64,000 nt of DNA from Diphasiastrum complanatum (GCA_029204225.1 CM055095.1:14288049-14352048); one strand, 5' to 3'. Counted from the stretch's first letter, positions 22,379-35,570 are shown. The notes: generated by a model not told the origin, from the sequence alone. Made by a program: numbers and translations.

Positions 22379-25280
22379 TACCCAGAGAACCAAATGCATC
22401 GAAAAAAAACCTTCAGTTTGGGATTCTGCCAAAGTGGCCGTATGCCTGTAGAATGAATTTGGAGCGCATCACATCTTTTTGAAAAAGGATTCTGTTTTGT
22501 CTCCATGTGAGTTTTAGATCCAGCCAAGCCTAAACCATTCTTTTATTGGTCTTGTAGAAGATTTTGCTGTCCAACCGAGCTGAGTATTTAACTACTATCG
22601 GGTTCACTCATGCAGTTCTAACCGAATAATGGCAACAATCATCTCAGGTAAGTTTGGGCAAGGTGAACATGCTGCCCAACTAACTATCTGCAACTCCGCA
22701 AAGATGTTGTAGGGTGCGGTGTTTGAAAATCCTTGATCTGATTGATATTGAAATTGATACCAAATTATATAACTGGATCAACCTTGCGGATTTCATGGCA
22801 TCTTAGTGGGGTCTAAGTTGGTATTGGAACTGTTGAAGTATACTTGATTTGAATATCATGACATATGATAGTGAAAGGATGGAATTAGGTTGGACTGATT
22901 CCCAGTTGTTTCAAAGCAAAGATCAGGCTTGTGTCATTCAGCAGTAAGCAGGACATCAAGCCATCACTTGTATACCAGCCGCAGGCCTTTTTTTGACATG
23001 CAGAGATCTGCTTGAATATGTGTTTGCAGTGCAGTCGTTTTTGCATTTGAGCTTGTAACTTAACATATTCTTTAGATTTCAGCCTAAACTTATGCAAATT
23101 GAGCTTTTATCCACAGTTATGATGACTTTTACATCTGGATGAAGCTTTATGCCAACCTGAGCAGGTTGTCAGAGGCCAAGTGCAGGCCTCAAACTCAATT
23201 GGCACCACTATGTAAGGGGTGGAGGTTGGAAGTCCAGGCCTCCAGGTAGTCTGTGACAACCAGCTCAAGATGTCATTTAGCTCCATCCTGTAAGTGCTGG
23301 TTCTGGAGGTGAAGGTTGTGGAGCTTGCTTCGCAAAGAAGAGCTTTTGTTTTTTGGATTATGAATCAGAACGTAAATAACTTTGCAATAAATTCAAGGTG
23401 TCACATGCTGAAACTACTTTGTCCACGAACTGGAGATCAAATATTTGCAAGATTTTTTTCCTTCGAATGCTGTAAGAAGACTAGCAAATGCTTCCTGACA
23501 AAGTAGCAATCTGTTACTTGATCCATGTAAAGAGAAATGAAAATCTGTGGGGAATTTTAAATATTCGAAGTAATAAATGTCATTTATGTTTTGCTGCCTA
23601 TGACTTAAATGCCACAGTACCAGAACTTCCAAGTTTGAGAAGCGCTTTGTGTGACCATGGAAGTTGCTAGCAATGTTCTTCTGTATCCATAGTTTTATAT
23701 TTTCTCATTGCATATCATAATGCGAACAAAAGTAGTTTTGCTATAAAGGAACATGTTTACTAGTGAATGCAATACTGAAACACAAATTGTGTTCAAAGGC
23801 AACATTTCTGGACCAACTAATATGCTGATGCACATATCCAATGAATACAAAACTAGATAGCATTGCTCATGACAAAATAATTGGAACAACTAATCTAGTG
23901 AAAGGTGGGGTTAATATTAGCATGTCAATATTAGCATTGGTGTTGAGGCTCATTACCACTAGACACAAAAACTGAGCAAATACTGAAACACATTCTGTTG
24001 AAAGGCAACATTCTGGATGTGTTGATGCACATATCCAATGAATACAAAACAACATAGCATTGCTCATGACTAAATATTTGGAACAACTCATCTGGTGAAA
24101 GGTGGGGTTAATGCATGTAGATATTAGCATTGGCGTCTAGGCTCATTACCACCACACAAAAACAAGCGTATTTTATCCAAACTACACAATTTTCCTAGTT
24201 ATCTTGTTGAAGTCCTTGGATGTGTGTTTGGGACTCATGAATTGTCATAATGGATGTTGCACCCTCAAATGGGAGCCATAGTCTTGTCTTCAACTAAAAA
24301 CACCTCATGCTAGTACTTCACATGCGTGATTATTGTTTTGACTCAAGTCCTGTAGCCCTCTTGATCCTCTCCTTTGTCATGTAGGAACAAGCACCAATGT
24401 CTTACTAGCTTATTGAGGACTTGTTGGTAAGCATCTTGTAATAGGATGAGAAGAGTGGCTCTAAGAGAGATTAGATGCAAGGAAGGCTTAGGATAAAATT
24501 TATCAAAATGTTGGTCCATTGGCAACAAGAAGTGGGCTGAGTTTGGAGAAGTTTGCTAGGTTTGGAACTGGAAAACTTATACAAACACATAATTGACATG
24601 AATGGATAAGTTTTGCAAGGTTAGTTGTAAGCGGGCCAGAAGAACTAGAGTTGAACTTGATATTTGAATCCATTGACAATAACAATCACTAATTGAGGAT
24701 GCAAATATTAATGAGATCGGTTATTAGTATGCATGTCAAAAGAGAAGTGTCAAAGGTAACGGTGCCATTTTTTAGAGCACAAACAATAGTAAGCAATTGC
24801 CTTTCACATGTAAAGTAACATGCTTCATAAGGACATAAATAACAATATTTATATGTTCTAGAACCAACATGTTAAAGAAAAATGAAACTAACACCTACAA
24901 CACTAGTGTTGGATCTCAACAAAAAACACATGATCAAACTCAAAAAAATTAAAGCCAAAATATGATCTATGACTAAAAGATGTTTGGCTTGATCATATAA
25001 TTTTTGAAAGTAGATGTCCAATTTTCACAAGGGATGAATGATTGCATATGCAAGCTAGGGGAATATAAGCATTTGACAACATGATTGAGAATGATTGGCT
25101 GAAAGAATAGTTTTGAGTAGGTATTTCAATAATTCTTGATTGTTGTACAATACTAGTTAATACTTATCCACGCTAAAAACCTTGACATCCATGACATCTT
25201 AGGAAAAGTGAGAGCTCAAATTACGAGCACTGAACTTCTCACTAATATGAGGCATCCTTTATAGGAAAGGACTAGATGGA
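22379..25280. other. 3' flank of GALT; no gene seen
   Basis: This holds the presumed 3' untranslated region and intergenic DNA. The short open frames here overlap repeats and have no recognisable composition. The only clear structure is the 208-bp tandem repeat at 23771-24160. Sequence from about 24700 leads into the copia relic at 25290 and may contain its LTR. Confidence 0.5.
23771..24160. repeat. 208-bp tandem repeat, about 1.9 copies
   Basis: The unit begins AATACTGAAACACA (23771 and 23979), contains TGATGCACATATCCAATGAATACAAAAC and GTGAAAGGTGGGGTTAAT, and ends near GGCTCATTACCAC. The copies differ by scattered substitutions and small gaps, for example about 10 bases missing in the second copy around 24020. 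Confidence 0.85.
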
Positions 25281-25289
25281 ATTGACTAA

Positions 25290-25860
25290 TAACTCCAAGT
25301 GCATATCTATACTTAATTGAGAAGATTTTAGCAAGGGTTTATTAAGAATATCAGCCACACAATTGTGTGTATCCAGATGATCCAACCCGATTTCCTTGGC
25401 TTGAACGTTTTCTTTGACTCAAATGATGAGCAATTCCATTGTGTTTGCTATTAGCGTGAAGATAGGATTTGATGCAAGGCTTTGCGCTAAGATATTGTCA
25501 CACATAATGAGAGGAATGTCTTCAAATCTGCATTCGAGATGCTGACCCTTGCTATCGCTCCATGATGACTTGCTTGGTAAAGTGCCATTGAGTTCATGTG
25601 GCAGAGTCTTCTGTGCCACAGAGTGTCTGGCGAGTCGTCATGAGTCTGATGCACCTGATCTTCAGGTAGGCGTACCTTCAGATGATATAGGTTACGTTTC
25701 CTTCTGCCTTGAGCGATGAGAGTACTGGTACTGGCATCAATCACGTTGCATGCTTCGTCAGAAAACGTCACACGCATCCCTGCATCTGCTATTCTTGCTA
25801 CAGAGAGCAAGTCTTGTTGCAGAGTAGGCACGAACAGAACGCCTTCGATAGGAATAAAAG
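25290..25860 (-). pseudogene. copia relic: pre-integrase joined to RNase H end
   Basis: From 25860 downward the - strand encodes a GAG-pre-integrase segment: FVPTLQQDLLSVARIADAG, then DTLWHRRLCHMNSMAL. At about 25520 the frame changes and sequence like CDNILAQSLASNP appears, followed by a tail to about 25290 that matches the RNase H C-terminus (DHLDTHNCVADIL). Integrase and reverse transcriptase are deleted between the two. It is non-functional. Confidence 0.7.
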
Positions 25861-25861
25861 A

Positions 25862-26170
25862 CTTGGGGCATAAAACTTTAAAAATTACATTAGAGTCCCT
25901 AAGTCAAGTTGTTAATAAAAAAGCTAAAAGGGCCCAAATTAGAACTCACATGAAACATGTGAGTTCCCCTTTTGCTTTCTTAGTAATACTAGATTCCTTT
26001 TGTGTTAAGTTAAACTGCTTGGATTAGAATCCTTGCCATTGTAATTAGCCAATCAGGATCAGGGGCAAGGCCTTCCCCAAGAATAAAAAGGCACCTCTTG
26101 TACCCATTTTCCATGTTCGTACAAGAGGAGGAGACTACGCCCATTTGATAACCTGAACATCCTTGCACCC
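25862..26170 (+). repeat. LTR-D fragment
   Basis: The order of motifs matches 7290-7600 of the LTR-D repeat: GACTTGGGGC, ACTCACATGAAAC...TGTGA, TTAGCCAATCAGGATCAGGGGCAAGG, AATAAAAAGGCACC...TTGTAC, CCATG...AAGAGGAGGAGACT. Both ends are truncated. It carries the conserved CCAAT and TATA-like motifs. Confidence 0.7.
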
Positions 26171-26364
26171 CACTCTCCCATCTCTTTCTCTTTTGTTGAG
26201 TTTGTCTATTTTATGAATGCTTTCTAGTTAATTGATTTTGCTACCTAATACACTCTCCACCAATGTCAAGAATCTTGAAATTGTTGACTTTACCTAAATC
26301 ATAAGGCAAACTAACATCCATCCAAGCATCACAACATGCTAACAAACTGCAAATAACAACATTT

Positions 26365-26382
26365 GCTCCCCAGCAATGGTGC
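26365..26382 (-). other. primer-binding site, tRNA-Asp type
   Basis: TCCCCAGCAATGGTGCCA on the + strand is the reverse complement of TGGCACCATTGCTGGGGA, a variant of the tRNA-Asp-type primer site. An LTR start (TGTTGGGG) follows about ten bases later, as expected for a - strand element. Confidence 0.6.
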
Positions 26383-26393
26383 CAAAATTGTTG

Positions 26394-26720
26394 GGGCTTT
26401 ACCTCACCCACCTATTTCCAACCAAATGCAAAGCAACAAGAGATGAAGAGGATTCTTTTTCATGTCATGCAATAATTCGATCCCATGAGAGCTTTGAATT
26501 TGAAAAATGGTGGGAAATACTCCTTTTCTCACTAAGTTGGCTTTTAGGCCTCTAAACCATTTAATTCCTATAAATGGCCTAAAAGTCACTTTTATTACTA
26601 TCTATAAATGAAATAACAACGTAATCATTGGGTTGGACTTACACACACAATATGCCAAATCCCTCACACTTATTCTACTTAATCTCGATCTATCAGATCT
26701 ATTTTGACATACTAACTTTT
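26394..26720 (-). repeat. LTR, inverted relative of the LTR at 811
   Basis: Its reverse complement matches the first part of the LTR at 811: GTGAGGGATTTGGCA, GTAAGTCCAACCCAATGAT, TAATAAAAG..ACTTTTAGGCC. It sits next to the tRNA-Asp-type primer site, so it is the 5' LTR of a - strand element whose internal region is lost to the left. The right edge is approximate. Confidence 0.6.
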
Positions 26721-27289
26721 ATGAGTCTTCCATAGTATTTACGGTAGTTTGTGTGTCAACTTAGTGTCTACTAGAGCATTGTACAAACCCATTTTTGCTA
26801 CTGTTAACAAGCTATGCGTGGAATGGGCTTTCCCATTGGGCTCCAAAGAGAGCATAGTGTTCCTCCATAGATTGTTACCATGCACCATGATGATAGAAGA
26901 TAAATAATAAAAGTTTTCATAGTTAAATCAATGGAGTAAGGTAGCACTTCCAAATAAGAAAAAGTTTGTTTTTCTAGTTAACTATAGAAGTAATACGACA
27001 CTCCAGGCAAAGTTTTGATTATTTAAAAGCAAAGAGCATCAACATGGCATTGTGTCTTCCAAAAGTCATGAACTCCTCTTGAATTTAAAACTCACCATTG
27101 AAGGGGCTAGGGCCCCTACCTTCTCAACTGGTGATGTCCAAGTGTAGTCAACAAAGAGAGAGATTATTTCATGCATGGAGACTGAAGGACCATAAACAAG
27201 ATAATATCCAATTATTTCATGCATGGCATCATATACCTCTTCAATGACTTCTCAACTAGCAATGTCCAAGTGTAGTTATTTAAGAGATT
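26721..27289. other. no gene; partial tandem duplication
   Basis: No coding signal is seen. A segment with TTCTCAACT..GATGTCCAAGTGTAGT and a following ATTTCAT...GAGA.TGAAG recurs about 125 bases apart (around 27121-27190 and 27246-27315). The second copy runs into the copia relic. Confidence 0.5.
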
Positions 27290-28540
27290 TCATTTCATAC
27301 GTAGAGATTGAAGAGCCCTACTACTATGCCACAATACAACAAGTGTCGGATGGAAGTGTGCTTGACCACTGGACTAAAGGTTTCAAAGTAGTCGATATTG
27401 GGAACTTGTGAAAATCCCCTTGCCACGAGTCGAGCTTTCCTTCGGTCGATGCTGCCATCTGCTTTATACTTGATCTTAAAGATCCATTTGCAGTCGATAA
27501 TCTTTCTGCCTACTAGCAGCTTGGTGACAATCCATGTATTGTTTCTCAACAGTGAGCTATACTCCTTGTCCATAGCCTCTCTCTAGAGATCCGAGTCGGC
27601 CTATGACATAGCTTCCTCAACTGTGGTTGGCTCCTGAACAGAATAGTGAGCAAATTCATCAGTATATCGGACAGGCTGAACTCGAATTCTTGTTGATCTT
27701 CTGTTTGAGGGTTCTGGCTGCAAAATTTGACTTTGTGTCAATTGTGTCGATTGTGTTGGCTGCTCCTGAATAAAAAAGCTTCTTCATTGTCTTCTGATTC
27801 TGACCATACAAGTTGACTACTTGAAGGATTTGAAATGGGAGTTCTATATATATATCAGTTGTCAGGGCAGAATATGTGGACTGCATCTAGTCCTTGCCCT
27901 TCAAGTCAATAAATTGATCTTCAATAAAAGTCACATCCCTGTTAGTGAAAACTTTACAGGTTTCTATATTGTACAATCGATACATTCCATTAGAAGAACA
28001 ATAACCGACAAAATGATTTGGTCAACGAAGCATGAGTGATCATGCATTTGGTAGACTCAACTAAAGTCCCGTTCTTCCTTTCGGCCAGTCCATTTGATTG
28101 TCAAGAATAGGAAGCAGCAAACTATTGTTTGATACCTGTAAAAATAGTCTTTGAATTCGTTTGAGATGTATTCGTCCTTCTTGAATAATCATTGATAAAT
28201 GTAATAAAGAATTTTGCACCAAGTAATGATGGTGTCTGCATCAGGCCACATATATCAGTATGCACAACATCTAGCAAATCTTTAGACATATGTTCTTGAT
28301 TCGACTTAAATGGCCTTTTTGTCTGCTTTCCTATGATACAACTATGGCAGGCAAGAGGGTCGACAATTTGATAGTCTAGATCAAGGGCTGAAGAATGCTT
28401 GTACATATAATCAATCGACATATGATTAAGGTGGCCAAGACTATAATGCCAAATCAAATCTTTATTATCAGGTGTTGAACTGTTTAAAGCACGTATAGAC
28501 ATAGAATAGCAATGAGAAAGTCTATAGAGATAACCTTGCC
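27290..28540 (-). pseudogene. Copia-B relic: integrase to reverse transcriptase
   Basis: From 28540 downward the - strand encodes LALEKRQGYLYRLSHCYS, WHYSLGHLNHMS, a C..C-containing CHSCIIGKQTKRPFKSN and an integrase start TDICGLMQTPSLLGAKFFITFINDYSRRT. A decayed linker follows, then at 27573-27295 the RT start DKEYSSLLRNNTW, VGRKIIDCKWIFKIKYKADG and [27 protein letters not shown]. The order and wording match the Copia-B element at 50.7-49.2 kb. It is truncated at both ends and joined at 28545 to a different family. Confidence 0.8.
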
Positions 28541-29391
28541 TCTTTTCGAGTGCAAGGTTTTGCAAGAACGTTGCCGCACTGCACGCTTCCAACCAAAGTG
28601 AATCGGTCAAGCCCATTTGCTTCATCATGGAGCATGCACTCCATAATAGTCCTGTTTTTCCTTTCAGCTACACCATTACTATGCGGCGTGTGTGACTGTG
28701 TGAATTGTCTTTTGATGTCGTGTTCCTTGCAAAAGTCCTCAAAATCATCAGATTTGTATTCGCCCCCTCTATCAGATCTTAGCACTTTGATGCGTGCATC
28801 CAGTTGGTTCTCTACCAAAGTCTTGAACTCCTTGAAGCGAGTAAAAGCATCAGATTTCTTCTTCAAGAAATAAATCCATGTCCTCCTAGACTAATCATCT
28901 ATGAAAGTCATAAAATAATATGCTTTCCCCAACGACATGGTCTTCATTGGGCCGCACAGGTCGCTGTGAATAAGTTCCAGCGGTTTCTTAGCTCTTGCAG
29001 ATCCACCTTTTTTGAATGTCTCCCTGTGATACTTTCCCATGACGCATCCTTCACATATTGCATGATGATCATCCTGCAATGCCGGTAACCCTATTACCAT
29101 CTTCAGCTTCGCCATCAATCTCAAGCTCCCATAGTTCAAATGACCAAGTCTTCTGTGCCACAACTCAGATTGAGATGCTGTTGAGATAGCCAAACCATAT
29201 TCTCCTAGTTTTGCAGCATCCAATTTATAAAGGCCACAATTACTATCTCTATAACCCTTCGTCACCACTTTATGGTTGTGGTTCATATCCCTCATAAGGC
29301 ATCCATCCTTGACAAATTCAACCTTAAGATGTTGATTTGCCATTAAACTAACAGAAAACAAACTCTTTTTGAGTCCAGGAACATAAAGCAC
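28522..29391 (-). pseudogene. Copia-A pre-integrase and integrase core
   Basis: Pre-integrase: LYVPGLKKSLFSVSLMANQ, then SELWHRRLGHLNYGSLRLM. The zinc-binding CEGCVMGKYHRETF precedes the integrase start LIHSDLCGPMKTMSLGKAYYFMTFIDD with its first catalytic Asp. A stop ends this frame at 28891. Integrase continues in another frame (28866-28522) with FKTLVENQLDARIKVLRSDRGGEY (second Asp) and SHTPHSNGVAERKNRTIM (Glu). The domain then runs out at the chimeric junction. It is inactive. Confidence 0.8.
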
Positions 29392-29415
29392 ATTAGGGAT
29401 GTTACCATCAGGAAA

Positions 29416-30471
29416 CTACACAGGTACATTGCCCACACCTTGTATTTGGCATTCCTCTCCATTGGCTTGAGTGACCTTATCCCCATGATGGATTGGTGAG
29501 AATTTTTCAAACCAATCATGTTTCCCAGTCATATGCCTTGTGGCGCCTAAATCTATGAACCATCTGGCACCATCATCAACTTGGGATGCCAATGCCGATG
29601 AGAAGACACTTGTCTCGTCATCTTCTCCATCATCTTCGGCAATGTTGCCTTGTTGAGTTACTTTTCCCGCCTTTATGTCCACTTTCTTCTTGTAACACTC
29701 GAGTGCCCAATGACCCGGTTTGTGGCAATAGTAACATTTGCCTTTCTTCTTCTTTTTCCCTTTTGATGACGACTCTCCCTCGTCATCATCATCCTTGGAT
29801 TGCTTAGGAATACTTTTCCATCCTTTCTGCTTGCCTTTAGCAAGCAAGGCTTGATCCTCCTGTGGGGTTTGCCTTGACTTCACCACTTCAGGACGCTGCT
29901 CTTCTTGCAACAGAATTCCGTGGAAGTCTTCAAAAGTAGGCAATCTCTCCCTCGAAGCAATGCCGCTCACAAACATCAGTATCCCTTCCGAGACACCACT
30001 CATTGTGGTATGTACCAATTCAACGTCCCTAATTGGTTCTCCAATTGCCACAAGTTGATCTCTTAGCTCCTTTATTCTTGTGAAGAAAGATCCCACTGAT
30101 TCACTTTCTTCCATCCTTACTGCGTTCAATCTTGACTTCAAGAACATGGCCCGAGCTAGATTGCAAGTTTGAAATTGCATTCTAAGAGCTTCCCAAGCTC
30201 CCCTAGCCGTCGTGGCATCACTAATATGAGTGATTACATGGTCTTTCACTGAAAGATTGATTAAGGACAATTCTCTATGCGCCTTTTTATCAAAGGCCCT
30301 CATATCACCTGGAGTGGTATGTGGTTGGATTTCAATACCTGCCACAATCTCCCATAACTCTTTCTCCATCAAAATGCTCTTCATTTTGAATTTCCAGATG
30401 TTATAGTTAGAAGCCCCATCAAGTTTGCTTGCATCGCCCAAAATTGCCTCACTGATGTTTGTCATCTCCAA
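29416..30471 (-). CDS. Copia-A Gag with start of protease (351 codons)
   Basis: This is an open copia Gag frame, with ATG at 30471 and a stop at 29416. Residues about 15-200 form a UBN2-type capsid domain (KLDGASNYNIWKFKMKSIL at the start, LSVKDHVITHISD in the middle). A basic, acidic-patched linker (KDDDDEGESSSKGKKKKKGK) leads to a zinc knuckle, CYYCHKPGHWALEC (about 247-260). The protease begins at WFIDLGATRHMTG (304-316), where the usual D-S/T-G triad reads D-L-G, a likely inactivating change. It stops soon after, and the next frame (29391) continues pol. The capsid itself reads intact, but the element as a whole is truncated. Its role would be particle assembly and RNA packaging in the cytoplasm. 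Confidence 0.85.
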   Translation of the reverse strand: MEMTNISEAILGDASKLDGASNYNIWKFKMKSILMEKELWEIVAGIEIQPHTTPGDMRAFDKKAHRELSLINLSVKDHVITHISDATTARGAWEALRMQFQTCNLARAMFLKSRLNAVRMEESESVGSFFTRIKELRDQLVAIGEPIRDVELVHTTMSGVSEGILMFVSGIASRERLPTFEDFHGILLQEEQRPEVVKSRQTPQEDQALLAKGKQKGWKSIPKQSKDDDDEGESSSKGKKKKKGKCYYCHKPGHWALECYKKKVDIKAGKVTQQGNIAEDDGEDDETSVFSSALASQVDDGARWFIDLGATRHMTGKHDWFEKFSPIHHGDKVTQANGEECQIQGVGNVPV

Positions 30472-31564
30472 ACTACTTGAAACTCCACTTGTAGGCTATA
30501 AAGTGTATTCCGAAGCCAACCGTGATGTCAGAAATCAATAATAATGACCTGCAATTTTTGGCTTACTAGGCCACCCGCCGCTCTTTCGTCACTTCTGGTG
30601 CGCTCCGAACACTTTCTCCGCGGCAATCACTCTGTTTTGGTGTACCGTACTTGCAGTACAGTCAAGGTGCCCTTCGTTTGGAGGCTATAGCCTTTCGTTT
30701 GGAGGCTATAACTTTTCGTTTGGCCAAAATAGGCTAAAGGAGGTGAAAATAAGGGCAATTTGGGTTTTTGAACTGTTTCTTCAGTGTGAAGAAACTTCAC
30801 CTTTCACAAACCTGGGACCCAACAATTATTTCAGTTTGAAGATTTTTAATGAAGTTGCAATGCACTTTGCAATTCAGACCCCTTCTTATGAAGTTCAAGT
30901 TGAAATCCAACAGATTCAATGGTCACCTAAAATCTGACTGCCTAGATCATTTCTTGGCCAGTCAACTTTAACCATTGATCACAATAGTTCCGGATCCAAC
31001 GGTCATGATCATTCAGGTGCAGCAAGTTCTCTTGTTGAGAACACTTCTCCCTTCCGCACACTACAGAATAGTGCGGTTGACCGCGCGTCCAGTCCCGCGA
31101 CCTCCCTCATGCCATCTCTGATCTTCTTCACGCTGATTTCCAGCGATGGCCGCCCTGCTGATCGCCCTTTCTCTTCCAATGCTCCACGGCCGCCCACAAC
31201 TTCTTACAAGCCGATTCTCCTTACTAAGGCGCCCTTCTCTAGCTCTTCACAGCCACAAAAACAGATTTGGATTGAGAGAAAAGAGCTTTTTCCCTTGAAA
31301 CCCTAGCTATCAAAGAAGATGTTTTTGAGCTTTATCTGGTCTTCTTGAGAATCTATCTAAGCAGCTGCCTATCCCTCTGAGGTCGCCCTACAACAAGCAA
31401 TATTCTGCTCCAAACCGCTCTTCAAACGGTGTTCGATTGAATCTTCTTACAGTTTTTGAGCTATTCCACGAATCTCCACAGACTCGGTTTTGTGCTTCCT
31501 AGCCAACAAATTGTCGTGAATTTGTAGCTCTCTGTTCTTGTCCGGTGATTCAAGCCACCAAGGG

Positions 31565-31576
31565 GCTCTGATACCA
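31565..31576 (-). other. primer-binding site of Copia-A
   Basis: GCTCTGATACCA is the reverse complement of the tRNA-iMet-type primer site. It lies 1.1 kb upstream of the Copia-A gag start and next to LTR sequence. Confidence 0.8.
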
Positions 31577-31825
31577 AGTTAAGAAAACACAGTTTAAACA
31601 CCCAACCGGATCAATTACCACAACACAACGTCAAGTGCAACAGGACAAGATTGCTCTCCACAGACTGTATATTCAACTAATAAGTAAGTACAAAGATAAG
31701 TTGCTTAAAAAGCACTCAAAGGGCTCGTAAAAGAAAGATGGCCCGATAACTCTAGAACTAAGCAAACGTGGTGCCGTTGAAATAAGAAAGCACTGTATAA
31801 GTCGATCATTGCTATTTTAACTTTA
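31577..31825 (-). repeat. Copia-A 5' LTR, partial
   Basis: AGTTAAGAAAACACAG next to the primer site is taken as the inner LTR edge. About 250 bases follow before the sequence changes to Copia-C integrase. With no second copy in the window, the LTR assignment rests on position. Confidence 0.5.
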
Positions 31826-34062
31826 CTACAAGCTACACTCCTCAACAAAATGGAGTAGCTGAGTGGAAGAACCGCACATTGTTGGAAGCTGCACGATCCA
31901 TGACAGCCAACGCCCATTTGCCTCAAACATTCTGGGCAGAAGCAATCTCTACGACCTGCTATCTGTAGAACTACTCTAACATTAAAGCAGTTGATTCCAA
32001 GACACCGTTTGAAGCCTACTACGGATACAAACCAAGGTTGAAACATCTACGTGTTTTCGGATGTCTCTGCTATGCACAAGTGCCATCTGATCTGAGGAAG
32101 AAGCTGGACCCAGTAAGCTGTAAAAACATCTTCATCGGCTACTCAACGTCGCATAAAGCATATCACATCTATGATGTTGACTCAGGTCAGATCTCAGTCA
32201 GCCGTGATGTTGTCTTTCTTGAAGACAAGTATCACGATTTCAAGTAGAAACAGCCGATGCAAGAGTATGCCACAATAGCTCCACCATCCATCGTTAGGCA
32301 ACGACCTACGACTGCTCAGACAAAGGAGTTTGTCCCAACAGCTTCGCTTACCATCGATGGGCCCAGACCCATGATTGTTCAGCCACAAGATGCTATGATT
32401 CCAGTCATTCACCAAGGAGAATCATCCACTCAAGCACCTGTAGTTCGAAGGTCTACAAGACAACGACAACAACCTGATCGTTTTGTCCCTCAGACGTTCA
32501 TCAGTCATGATGAACCTGCCACAGTTGCAGAAGCTCTGTCAATGCCCAATGCAAACAATTGGAAGGCTGCCATGGATGCTAAGTATTAGTCTCTAATGAA
32601 GAACAAGACCTGAAGTCTTGTCAATCCTCCTGTTGGTGTAAAACCAATTGACTCCAAGTGGATCTTTAAGCTGAAGCTTAAGCCAGATGGATCCATATCC
32701 AAATGGAAAGCTAGACTGGTGGTTAAAGGCTTTGAACAAGTATATGGGATAGACTACATTGAGACCTTTAGTCCAGTGGTAAAGCATCGGTCTATTCGGA
32801 CCGATCTGGACATTCACCAGATGGATGTCCAGATGGCATTCCTACACGGATTTATACAAGAAGATATATTCATCTATCAACCAGAAGGTTACGTCCTTCA
32901 AGGCAAGAGCATCTGGTATGTAAATTGCATAAGGCTTTATATGGTCTTAAGCAAGCTCCCAGGGCCTGGTATGACAGAATTAATCACTTCTTGTTGTAGC
33001 ACAATTTTACTTCTTGCTCTGTAGACTGCAATGTATAACTCAGGCATAAAGAGTGAAGCTATGTCATAATAGCATTATACGTTGATGATTCTTTAATTAT
33101 TAGTAGTTCAAATTAGTTACTACAGAAAACCAAATCTCTACTTTCATCAGAGTTTGAGATGACTGATTTAGGCCCAGTCCATTACCTTATTGGTATGGAG
33201 ATCAGTAGAGATCACGCAGGCAGAAGGATAACTATAAGCCAAGAATCCTACTTTACCAATGTACTTTGCAGATATGGGATGGAGGACTGGAAGCTCATAG
33301 ACACACCTATGGATCCAAGAGATAAGCTATCCAAAGACATGTGCCCCAAAACTCAAGAAAATCAGCAATAAATGTGCAAGTATCCTTATCAGTCTGTCAT
33401 AGGATCTATTATGTATTCTATGATCCGCACATGACCTGATCTAGCATATGTAGTAAGCACATTGTCTCAGTACATGTCCAATCCAGGCCTACAACACTGG
33501 AAAGCTCTGCAAAGAATACTGAGGTACATTCAAGCTACAAAGCACTATGCGTTGAGCTATAATGGCAATATAGAAGCTGCACTCACATTGACCACTTATT
33601 CAGATTCAGATTGGACAGGAGACGTGGATACTAGAAAATCCACATCAGGCTACATTTGTTTCCTCGCAGGAGAACCCATCTCAGAAAGCAGAAATGCATT
33701 TCTATTCCTCCACAGAATCCGAATATGTTGCAGCTACATCAGTAGTGAAGGAAATAATCTGGCTAAGGAGGCTGTTGTAGGATCTGCAATTCACATAGAT
33801 CAGTCCAACAATACTCCAGTGCGACAATCAAAGCTGCATAGCTCTTTCATTGAATCCACGAACTCATAATAGAACCAAGCATATAGAAGTTCAATTCCAT
33901 TTCCTTAGAGAGAAAGTTCAGAGTCAAGATGTTGTACTAAGTTACTGTCATACAGACAGTATGTTGGCTAATATTTTGACAAAGCCATTGTCTAGAGATA
34001 AACATTCTACTTTAGTAGGTATGTGAAATCTCAATTGTAGATCATATTCATAGCACTCAGCT
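31826..34062 (+). pseudogene. Copia-C pol relic (integrase end to RNase H)
   Basis: On the + strand: the end of integrase (SYTPQQNGVAEWKNRTLLEAARSM, then a stop after TTCYL), the C-terminal KHLRVFGCLCYAQVP...IFIGYSTSHKAYHIYD block, and a Pro/Gln-rich linker. RT follows ([56 protein letters not shown], and the catalytic ALYVDDS at about 33070). RNase H follows (YLIGMEISRD, then SQYMSNPGLQHWKALQRILRYI, SDSDWTGDVDTRKSTSGYI). There are at least six stops or frameshifts, for example at 32247, 32589 and 33371. It starts abruptly at the join with Copia-A. A polypurine tract (AAGGGGGAG) follows at 34064-34072. Confidence 0.85.
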
Positions 34063-34072
34063 TAAGGGGGAG

Positions 34073-35310
<1,238 letters not shown>

Positions 35311-35311
35311 G

Positions 35312-35323
35312 TGGTATCAGAGC
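35312..35323 (+). other. primer-binding site (tRNA-iMet type)
   Basis: TGGTATCAGAGC on the + strand follows the Copia-C LTR. A primer site on the downstream side of an LTR that also has a polypurine tract on its upstream side means this LTR is shared by two partial units. The 250 bases after it look like a leader and contain no gag. Confidence 0.75.
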
Positions 35324-35570
35324 TAATATCTATTTCCGCCCATAGAGTGATATCAGTGCCTGCATCCACAATAGAAATTTGAACCATCGAGTTTATCTAC
35401 CATTATAGTAGCTTGTGATTGCGAATCCATTTGAAAGTCAAAGATTTATGCAGATAGTAGATAATATGACTGGATACAATTATAATGAGTGTCTACAATA
35501 TATCAGAACAACAGTTCTGACAATATAAGCTCTATAAAAGTATCAAATAGTAGAGACTATAGGAACTATA

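Larger units (their letters stand above)
28545..31825 (-). mobile_element. Copia-A element, 3'-truncated
   Basis: On the - strand the order is partial 5' LTR (31825-31577), primer site (31576-31565), a 1.1-kb leader, gag-protease (30471-29416), pre-integrase and integrase (29391-28545). There it stops inside the integrase and joins Copia-B sequence. RT, RNase H and the 3' LTR are missing. The leader (31564-30472) holds no gene I recognise. The left junction is at 28545 and the right junction with Copia-C at about 31826. Confidence 0.75.
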
